From assembly GCA_012270585.1 (NCBI GenBank), contig JAAXIB010000072.1, forward strand, positions 1 through 49,684: 49,684 bases of DNA. Direction: 5' to 3'. Each line of letters begins with the position of its first letter. The stretch's first letter is position 1. The notes beneath the pieces were generated by a model, which was not told the origin of the DNA, searched no databases, and saw only the letters and a program-made list of their open reading frames with translations. Origin of the DNA: Nitrospirales bacterium (GTDB lineage: Bacteria > Nitrospirota > Nitrospiria > Nitrospirales > UBA8639). Shown here piece after piece: positions 43,770 to 49,684 of this stretch. The translations under genes and the position numbers were made by a program.

Positions 43770-44040
43770 CTCCAATGATCCGGAGCACGATGTAGGCTTT
43801 CGCATTGGAGATGTCCTCCGCATACACCTTTCTTACACGCTTTAACAGCTCAAAGACCGGCATTTTCTCTGGTGTGTCTCGACGCCGCTTCTCTTCGAGG
43901 GGGCTCTGAGATCAATCCAGTAACCAACCTGCCGTTGGGTAAGTCACAAGAGGGCAAGCCTGGACGCCTGTAAGAGTTCGACCGGTTATTTTCCGGTTAT
44001 TGGACATTATTTTCCGGTCAATGGACATTTTATTATACAA
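43750..44040 (-). mobile_element. Decayed IS21-like element end with istA start remnant
   Basis: At 43982-44035 the motif CCGG(T/TT)A..(A)TGGACATT is repeated: TTCCGGTTATTGGACATTAT and TTCCGGTCAATGGACATTTT, with a further CCGGTTATT. Repeated end motifs of this kind are typical of IS21-family termini. On the minus strand a frame opens at 43863 with MPVFELLKRVRKVYAEDIS, like the N-terminus of IS21 IstA. Similarity fades after about 40 residues near the panB end. No IstB or second end is present, so only about 300 bases remain. Confidence 0.45.
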
Positions 44041-44064
44041 GACCAACTGGCATAATTGGTAACA

Positions 44065-44081
44065 GTTATGAATATCATAAC
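44065..44081. promoter_or_regulatory. AT-rich palindrome upstream of the iron-protein gene
   Basis: GTTATGA ATA TCATAAC is a 7-3-7 perfect inverted repeat, about 85 bases before the gene for the Tp34/P19-like protein, in an AT-rich patch. The symmetry suits a dimeric repressor. A Fur-type operator is one possibility given the iron link, but it does not match the classic Fur box well. Confidence 0.4.
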
Positions 44082-44165
44082 TAAATAGACAAAATATCAA
44101 GAGATTCGTCGGGAGGATAACACGGCATGACGGAGGTCGTCGTGCATGAACGAAAGGAGAGAGAA

Positions 44166-44816
44166 ATGATTCGATGGAGACGAGACAGAATTCGGAACAG
44201 GAGCGCGCTGGTGTCGGCAGGATTGCTACTGGCGGTAGACGTTTTCGGTGTGCTCCTGATGGGCGTGCAGCCGTCGGCTGCGCAGGAGCTTGTGATCGGT
44301 GAGGCACAATCAATGCGCGACGACGGAGGCTTCCGGGTGCACCCTGGCATCGTGTTCATATTCGAAGGCGCGGTGCGCGACTACGTCCGGCCGATGAGGC
44401 ATAACCTTGCCGAAGACATGACGGACGTGCACATCGAGGCGCGCGTCAACTGGGACACAGAAAACATTCCGGATGGTACGCCTGAGGGTGGTTTCGTCCC
44501 CTACCTGAACATCAGTGCGAAGGTCACGAACGAGTCGACGGGGGATATCGCATTTGTGCCGGTACCTCCGCATATTAATTTGATCGACAACTTTCACTAT
44601 GCCTACAACATGCAGTTGCCCGGTGAGCGCAGCGATCTGTACACCGTCGAGTTCTTCGTCAGCCCACCAGGAAAGGTTGTCGCGAAGCATCGGGACTGGC
44701 TGGACAACTACGGTCGGACTGTGATGATGAAAAAGACCTTTAAATTCGAAGGCGTCAATTTCACGGAGATTGCGTGCGCTGCCCCACGGGATGGTAGTTC
44801 TGGCACCAGGTGTTAG
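44166..44816 (+). CDS. Periplasmic Tp34/P19-family iron(II)-transport-like protein
   Basis: A 216-residue exported protein. The signal peptide is at about 1-39 (basic start, hydrophobic core, end VQPSAAQ). The mature part has the family pattern: an Asp/His-rich strand (LAEDMTDVHIEARVNWD), GFVPYLNISAKVTNESTGD, VPVPPHINLIDNFHYAYNMQL, and YTVEFFVSPP. In this family His, Met and acidic residues bind Fe/Cu for an FTR1-type permease. No such permease is in the window, so it appears as an orphan. I chose the ATG at 44166 with AAAGGAGAG upstream; an ATG at 44127 is in frame. Confidence 0.75.
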   Translation: MIRWRRDRIRNRSALVSAGLLLAVDVFGVLLMGVQPSAAQELVIGEAQSMRDDGGFRVHPGIVFIFEGAVRDYVRPMRHNLAEDMTDVHIEARVNWDTENIPDGTPEGGFVPYLNISAKVTNESTGDIAFVPVPPHINLIDNFHYAYNMQLPGERSDLYTVEFFVSPPGKVVAKHRDWLDNYGRTVMMKKTFKFEGVNFTEIACAAPRDGSSGTRC

Positions 44817-44827
44817 TGATGGTGCCC

Positions 44828-44859
44828 CGCGGGGTGCGGAGTATAGCCCCGCGCTTTTT
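44828..44859 (+). terminator. Intrinsic terminator of the iron-protein gene
   Basis: CGCGGGG (44828-44834) pairs with CCCCGCG (44847-44853) around a 12-base loop, followed one base later by TTTTT (44855-44859). It starts 12 bases after the stop codon. Confidence 0.7.
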
Positions 44860-44894
44860 CTCCCACGTTGAGATCGTGTTGCGCCACAGTGGTG

Positions 44895-44923
44895 GTCCGC
44901 TCGCAGTTCCATTGCGAGCGGAC
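44895..44923. repeat. Perfect 11-bp inverted repeat in noncoding DNA
   Basis: GTCCGCTCGCA and TGCGAGCGGAC flank a seven-base loop. No T-run or neighbouring start codon. It sits in a noncoding stretch (44860-45190) where I see no gene; it may be a remnant of an element end or a protein site. Confidence 0.4.
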
Positions 44924-45190
44924 TACTCCAGCCCCGCGTGGATGCGCGCATAAGATCACGACCCGGCTGAATATTGTCGGATATTGGCCCAGTGCCGGAG
45001 CCCTTTTTCACAATTGGATGGGTCTCTCCGGTCCGGTACCGAGAGCAGGTTACCGGAAACTCTACTTTTGAACTGTCTCCTTGATGGGGAAGCTTGCGAC
45101 TGTACCAGCCAATGAAGACGCGATTTTTTCAATTGCGGCTCCACGGGCCCGTCCTGAACCTGGCCGAAGGTAGTGCATTCATATGTGCTA

Positions 45191-45611
45191 TGTCAACCCA
45201 AAGCAGAAAGGTTCCCCTTTTGTGCAAGATTGTGATGTCCCCTTGGGCCAACTCTCTTAGGGGATAGGCAGCGGGGCAAGGGGCGGGTGAACCCGCGAGC
45301 GCCACGGATGAGTCGGGGCCGGTTTGGAGTGGGGGCGGCGGCGCTGGGCCTGTTGGATGGTGGCGAGCCGGAGCGCGAGCGTTTTCTCGGTCTCGACCGG
45401 GATGGGCGCGGGCTTCTCGCACACTCAGCCCCAACCGCTGGGCGGCCGCCGCTTGCCCTCGCAGGTTTCGACCATCCGTTGAATCACTTGCACCCGATCC
45501 ACTTCTTGTTGACTCATCGTCAGGGTCTCCTTTGTTATCGCCCTTCCTCCTCTGGTGAAAAAGGGACATTTTGGCTTTGGACAAAGGGGACATTACAGCT
45601 TTGGGCTAACA
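45191..45611. mobile_element. Non-autonomous insertion element (ISNCY/IS1202-like ends), 421 bp
   Basis: The left end begins TGTCAACCCAAAGC (45191) and the right end, read inward, begins TGTTAGCCCAAAGC (45611). Both continue with matching GT.CCCC-type sequence (GGTTCCCCTTTTGTGCAA against ATGTCCCCTTTGTCCAAA). These are imperfect terminal inverted repeats of about 30 bases. Inside is only a broken transposase made of N- and C-terminal scraps, so the unit is an internal-deletion derivative that would need a transposase supplied in trans. Its right end stops 17 bases before the -35 of the large downstream gene. Confidence 0.6.
45257..45517 (-). pseudogene. Internally deleted, frameshifted helix-turn-helix transposase
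   Basis: On the minus strand an ATG at 45517 starts MSQQEVDRVQVIQRMVE. The frame must shift to continue as LRGQAAAAQRLGLSVRE, the HTH start of ISNCY-type transposases. The catalytic core is missing. The distal part reads RRRPHSKPAPTHPWR and stops at 45257-45259; a Pro-rich, HPWR-type ending is common in that group. About 350 internal codons would be absent compared with a full protein. Confidence 0.55.
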
Positions 45612-45627
45612 CACCCCAGACAAGTTA

Positions 45628-45656
45628 TTGACATGCAAAGGGAATCTGTATAGAAT
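45628..45656 (+). promoter_or_regulatory. Strong sigma70-type promoter of the RHS/SpvB-like gene
   Basis: TTGACA (45628-45633), a 17-base spacer and TAGAAT (45651-45656) give a near-consensus promoter about 70 bases before the start codon. It lies just outside the right end of the miniature element at 45611, so the element's insertion forms its upstream flank. Confidence 0.7.
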
Positions 45657-45726
45657 CCCCCTCAATTTTTTTAATGACAGATGCGCTATACCCTTAGATG
45701 GCGCAGATGTTTTGAGAGGTATCCTC

Positions 45727-48700
45727 ATGCCGCCGTCAGGATTGCAGTTTTCGCGTGCACTGCGCTACCCTGTGGGAGCCTTCATCTACCTCTTAGTTCT
45801 GAATGTCTCGCTGCTCATCCCCAGTTCTCCCCTCTTTGCCCGAGAGACCGAGCAAGACGTGCCCGTGACGGCGGTGGGCGGGCCGGTGCATGCTGACCTG
45901 TTCACCGGCACGGCCACCACCAGCATTCCCATTGACGTGCCGCCGGGCCGGGGCGGGGTTCAACCCAACTTGGCCTTAGTCTATAACAGCGCCGCTGGCA
46001 ACGGCTGGGTGGGCCTGGGCTGGAAACTGGACAAAGGGGTGATCGACCGGCAAACCACATTCGGCCTGGATTATACGGGCGACGACTACATTTTTCGCCT
46101 CTCTGGCATCAACGTCGAGCTGGTGAAGACAGGCCCGGCCGACTACCGGGCCAAGATCGAAGGTGGGTTCACGCGGGTGGAGAAGAAGACGGCTAGCGAC
46201 AGCAAGCCCTACTTTCTGGCCACGGATAAGACCGGCACGAAGTTTTATTTTGGCCAAGCCGCCAACACGCGGATCGCGGATCCCAGCGATGCCACCAAGA
46301 TCTTTCGGTGGTGCTTGGACCGAGTGGAAGACCCGCACGGCAATTATATGACCTTCAGCTACACGAGCGATCAAGGCCAAGCCTACCTGGCGCAGATCGA
46401 CTATACCGGCCATGGCAGTACGGCCCCCACGAACCGTGTCCTCTTTCATCTGGAAGCTCGCCCCGATGCCGTGCCGACGTACACCACCCATTTTCTAATG
46501 AAGACCGCCAAACGGTTAAAGACGATTGAGATCCAAGCGAACAACAGACTGGTGCGGGCGTACAAGCTGACCTACACCAGCAGCGCAGGCACGAGTCGCT
46601 CCTTACTCAGCCAAGTGCAACAATATGGGAGCGATGCCACGGTGGCGACAAACGGCACCGTCTCCGGCGGCACCACCCTTCCCCCGGTGGGCTTGAGTTA
46701 TGCCGAGGAGGAACGGGGCACCTTTACGGCCAGCGCGCAAGAGACGCCGGTGTCCAATGGCTCCTATGGGGGCTGGGAGTGGATCAACTGGCTGAAGGAC
46801 GTCAATGGAGATGGGAAGACGGACCTAGGGTTTGACTATACCGATGCCCGCAACGGGGGTATTCGGGTCAGGGCCATCCTGTCCGATGGGGATGGCACCT
46901 TTACGGCTAAAGCCTTGCAGACGACGGTATCCAGTGGCTCCTATGGGGGCTGGGGGTGGATCACCTCGCGGGTGGACCTCAATGGAGATGGGCAGTGGGA
47001 CCTGCTGTACTCCTATGCCGATGCCAGCAACGGGGGCATTTGGGTCAGGGCCATCCTGTCCAATGGGGATGGCACCTTTACGGCCAAAGCCTTGCAGACG
47101 GTTGTGTCCACTGGCTCCTACGACAGCAGCGGGTGGACTCGCGGGGTGGCGGACGTCAACGGGGATGGGAAGACAGACCTGGTGTTTCGCTATGCCGATG
47201 CCAGCAACAGGGGCATTCGGGTCAGAGCCATCCTGTCCAATGGGGATGGCACCTTTACGGCCAAAGCCTTGCAGACGGTTGTGTCCACTGGCTTCTACGG
47301 CGGCAGCGGGTGGGTCCTCGGGAGGGGGGATGTTAACGGGGATGGGAAGATGGATCTGGTGTTTCACTATGCGAGTGCCGGCAGCACTGGCATCAAAGTC
47401 CGGGCGCTGCTCTCTAAGGGCGATGGCACGTTTTCCGCCAGCCCTGAAGTGACGCCCGTGTCTACCGGGACCTATGGCGGCGATGACTGGGCACGCGGGT
47501 TGGCCGACGTGAATGGAGACGGGAAGGCGGATCTTGTGTTTCACTATGCGAGTGCCGGCAGCACTGGCATCAAAGTCCGGGCGCTGCTCTCTGACGGCGA
47601 TGGCACCTTTACGGCCGGCCCCGAAGTGACGCCCGTCTCCAGCGGCGCCTACGGCGGCAGCGGGTGGGTCCGCGGGAAGGGGGATGTTAACGGGGATGGG
47701 AAGATGGACCTGGTGTTTCACTATGCGAGTGCCGGCAGCACTGGCATCAAAGTCCGGGCGCTGCTCTCTAAGGGCGATGGCACGTTTTCCGCCAGCCCTG
47801 AAGTGACGCCCGTGTCTACCGGGACCTATGGCGGCGATGACTGGGCACGCGGGTTGGCCGACGTGAATGGAGACGGGAAGGCGGATCTTGTGTTTTACAA
47901 GGCCGATGAAAGCAATGGGGGCATCACGGTACGGGCGTTCTTATCCGATCGCGCGGCGCATGGGCGGCTGACGTCGATCACCAACGGTCTTGGGGCGACC
48001 ACCACCATTGCCTACACGCCCTCCACGCAATCTAGCCACACCCAATTGCCCTATCCCGTGTACACCGTCTCCTCCATCACGACCAACGACGGCAACGGAA
48101 ACGTCGCCACGGCGAGCTATGCCTACGCCGGGGGCTATCATCATATTGGGGAGCGCGAATTCCGCGGCTTCAACTACGTCAAAGTCACCGGTCCGACCGG
48201 GGCTTCCGGGAAGCGGACCATCACCGAGACCTGGTTCCATCAAGGCAACGACACGGCGGTCGATGAAAATGATCCCACTGTGGCAGAGGGCTATCTCAAA
48301 GGGACGCCCTATCGCGCCAAGGTCACGGATGGCAACGGGAAGCTATATACGGAAACCACCACGACCTATACCGCGGATGCGGATGGGGCGGCCCCGTACT
48401 TCACGCCACCCGCCTCGGTGGTCACGAAGCTCTGCGAGGGCGCGACGACCTGTGGCCGGACGACGCGCACGGATTATACCTACAACGCCTACGGCAACGT
48501 CACGCGCGAAGTGCAATACGGGGACACCAGCACGAGTGCGGATGATCGCACGGTCGTGCGCACGTACTTGCCCAATACGACGACATGGATCGTGGGGTTG
48601 CCCACGCAGGAGCGCATCCATGCCGGGGTGGGGACCACGGGCACCAAGCTGGCGCAGACGGACTTTTATTATGACGGCACCACGAGTTGTAGCGTGGCGT

Positions 48701-49684
48701 CAACAAACCAAACGCCGACCAAAGGCAGTCTGACGCGCACGGTGCGGTGGCTGTCGGGGGCCACGACGTCCCCCGAGACCCGGATGGCCTATAATGCCCA
48801 AGGGAACCTCATTTGCTCCCGGGATGCCAACAGCCACACGACCACCTTGGCCTACGACCTCTCGGGCACCTTTGTGACGACGGCGAAGAATCCCAAGAGC
48901 CAAGTCACCACGATCGCCTACTATGGGGTGAACGGGGTGGCCACGACGCACGGGCTGTATGGGCAGGTGCAGAGCGTGACGGAGGCCAACGGCGGGGTGG
49001 AGACCACGCAATACGATGTCCTCGGCCGTCGCACCAAGGTAACGCAACCCGATGGCTTCTGGACCACCACGAGTTATGAGAGTTTCGGCACGGTCGGGAG
49101 CCAGCATATACGGACGAATTCCCAACTGGGGCTATCCACTTGGACTTATTTTGATGGCTTGGGCCGACCTATCAAGACCGAACGCACGGGGCCGGAGAAT
49201 CAGAAGACCGTCACACGCACGGAATACGATAAGCGCGGCGCGGTCAGGCGCACGAGTGTGCCGGCTGCGGCTGATGGGACGATAGTACCACTCCCCACCG
49301 CTCAATTGGCCCTGGAGGCGACCACGGTGACGGTGGCGGAGGGCGGGACGGCCACGATTCGGGCCCGCTTGACGGCCGCCCCGACGGGGGCCGTCACGGT
49401 CACCGCCTCTGAGAGCGATCCCGCGCTTTCGATTGCCCCCTCGTCCCGGGTCTTCACGACTTCGAATTGGAATACGTATCAGACGTTTACGGTCACGGGG
49501 GAGCAAGACAGCGATACGGAGGATGCGAGTGCGACCGTGACGCTCAGTGCCTCGGGTGGGGGTGTGGCCGCTAGTGCCAGCGTCACCGTGACCATTACGG
49601 ATGATGATAAGCCGACCCAAGCGCCCGGGCCTCCTGGAGATCCCACGCTGGTCAGCCACACGGCGACCAGTTTGACGCTGCAAA
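45727..49684 (+). CDS. Very large SpvB/TcB/RHS-repeat exported protein (3' end outside window)
   Basis: A frame of at least 1319 codons without a stop from the ATG at 45727 (GAGAGGT upstream) to the window edge. Order of parts: hydrophobic signal or anchor (about 14-40); SpvB-type N-domain (GGPVHADLFTGTATTSIPID ... LALVYNSAAGNGWVGLGW); and seven FG-GAP/VCBS-like 59-residue repeats (331-743) with DVNGDGKTDL, a Ca-binding type loop. Then comes a TcdB-like segment (LTSITNGLGATTTIAYTPS) and RHS/YD repeats (YNAYGNVTREV, YNAQGNLICSRDANSHTTTL, YDVLGRRTKVTQPDG). Last are a Calx-beta-like domain (about 1195-1290, VTVAEGGTATIRARL) and the start of an FN3 domain. Likely a secreted Tc/RHS-type toxin shell or surface protein; any toxic tip would lie beyond the window. 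Confidence 0.85.
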   Translation, partial: MPPSGLQFSRALRYPVGAFIYLLVLNVSLLIPSSPLFARETEQDVPVTAVGGPVHADLFTGTATTSIPIDVPPGRGGVQPNLALVYNSAAGNGWVGLGWKLDKGVIDRQTTFGLDYTGDDYIFRLSGINVELVKTGPADYRAKIEGGFTRVEKKTASDSKPYFLATDKTGTKFYFGQAANTRIADPSDATKIFRWCLDRVEDPHGNYMTFSYTSDQGQAYLAQIDYTGHGSTAPTNRVLFHLEARPDAVPTYTTHFLMKTAKRLKTIEIQANNRLVRAYKLTYTSSAGTSRSLLSQVQQYGSDATVATNGTVSGGTTLPPVGLSYAEEERGTFTASAQETPVSNGSYGGWEWINWLKDVNGDGKTDLGFDYTDARNGGIRVRAILSDGDGTFTAKALQTTVSSGSYGGWGWITSRVDLNGDGQWDLLYSYADASNGGIWVRAILSNGDGTFTAKALQTVVSTGSYDSSGWTRGVADVNGDGKTDLVFRYADASNRGIRVRAILSNGDGTFTAKALQTVVSTGFYGGSGWVLGRGDVNGDGKMDLVFHYASAGSTGIKVRALLSKGDGTFSASPEVTPVSTGTYGGDDWARGLADVNGDGKADLVFHYASAGSTGIKVRALLSDGDGTFTAGPEVTPVSSGAYGGSGWVRGKGDVNGDGKMDLVFHYASAGSTGIKVRALLSKGDGTFSASPEVTPVSTGTYGGDDWARGLADVNGDGKADLVFYKADESNGGITVRAFLSDRAAHGRLTSITNGLGATTTIAYTPSTQSSHTQLPYPVYTVSSITTNDGNGNVATASYAYAGGYHHIGEREFRGFNYVKVTGPTGASGKRTITETWFHQGNDTAVDENDPTVAEGYLKGTPYRAKVTDGNGKLYTETTTTYTADADGAAPYFTPPASVVTKLCEGATTCGRTTRTDYTYNAYGNVTREVQYGDTSTSADDRTVVRTYLPNTTTWIVGLPTQERIHAGVGTTGTKLAQTDFYYDGTTSCSVASTNQTPTKGSLTRTVRWLSGATTSPETRMAYNAQGNLICSRDANSHTTTLAYDLSGTFVTTAKNPKSQVTTIAYYGVNGVATTHGLYGQVQSVTEANGGVETTQYDVLGRRTKVTQPDGFWTTTSYESFGTVGSQHIRTNSQLGLSTWTYFDGLGRPIKTERTGPENQKTVTRTEYDKRGAVRRTSVPAAADGTIVPLPTAQLALEATTVTVAEGGTATIRARLTAAPTGAVTVTASESDPALSIAPSSRVFTTSNWNTYQTFTVTGEQDSDTEDASATVTLSASGGGVAASASVTVTITDDDKPTQAPGPPGDPTLVSHTATSLTLQ
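46717..47955 (+). repeat. Seven tandem 177-bp coding repeats
   Basis: Units start at 46717, 46894, 47071, 47248, 47425, 47602 and 47779, each exactly 177 bases (59 codons), with the same landmark DVNGDGK. A higher-order copy is visible: 47329-47541 and 47683-47895 (offset 354 bases) are identical except for one base I can see. This points to recent duplication of a two-unit block. Length variation by recombination would keep the frame. Confidence 0.9.

Noticed and set aside
44860..45190. Possible minus-strand gene fragment containing a phrase like GSGTGPISDNIQPGRDLMRAS
   Set aside because: No start, no recognisable domain and no homologous motif that I can name; left as noncoding.
46825..47721. 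Open frame of about 298 codons on the minus strand within the giant gene
   Set aside because: It is the reverse of the tandem repeats; the plus frame has clear domains and signals, and the minus frame only mirrors the repeat period.
46717..47955. CRISPR array
   Set aside because: Repeats are 177 bases, directly adjoining and in frame, with no spacers or cas genes.

Overview
The window is a GC-rich chromosomal segment of a Gram-negative bacterium. It carries an almost uninterrupted run of housekeeping genes (about 1.2-43.7 kb), flanked by accessory DNA at both ends. Gene order (rsmH to ftsZ, then pgeF-yggS-yggT; rpsF-ssb-rpsR; plsX-fabH-fabL-fabD-fabG-acpP-fabF-rnc; folD-metF-panB) and the protein style suggest a Nitrospira-like member of the Nitrospirota. 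This assignment is from memory of gene order, not from any search. The meso-DAP type MurE, FtsQ/FtsA/FtsL divisome and exported proteins fit a diderm cell plan.

Left edge (1-1264): the tail of a frameshifted CARDB-repeat surface protein, an inverted FN3 scrap and the tail of an XRE-type regulator. These are followed by a strong sigma70-type promoter with three 10-bp-spaced MraZ-type repeats, although mraZ is not adjacent. Division and cell-wall cluster (1265-18739): rsmH-ftsL-ftsI-murE-murF-mraY-murD-ftsW-murG-murC-murB-ddl-ftsQ-ftsA-ftsZ, all on the plus strand and often overlapping by 4 bases. It supplies lipid II synthesis and the core divisome. It continues into pgeF, yggS, yggT and a serine hydrolase (to 21868).

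Middle (21.9-31.6 kb): a small uncharacterised minus-strand gene, pgsA, a type IV pilus/type II secretion ATPase and inner-membrane pair, ispE, prs, a CTC-type bL25 gene, pth, then rpsF-ssb-rpsR and yceD-rpmF. Fatty-acid block (31.6-38.7 kb): plsX, fabH, a FabL-type enoyl reductase, fabD, fabG, acpP and fabF, followed by rnc. A 124-bp inverted-repeat element lies between fabG and acpP. Then come an exported cyclophilin, a translationally coupled minus-strand pair (Cys-rich protein and exported beta-propeller), and folD-metF-panB, whose three products all handle methylene-tetrahydrofolate.

Right edge (43.7-49.7 kb): decayed insertion-sequence ends, an orphan Tp34/P19-like iron-transport protein with an AT-rich palindrome upstream, and a 421-bp non-autonomous element with a broken transposase. 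Last is a very large SpvB/TcB/RHS-type gene with its own strong promoter and seven 177-bp tandem repeats, running off the window. No tRNA, rRNA or CRISPR array was seen. The most interesting items are the orphan MraZ operator, the miniature elements, the orphan iron-protein locus and the repeat-bearing RHS/Tc-like gene.
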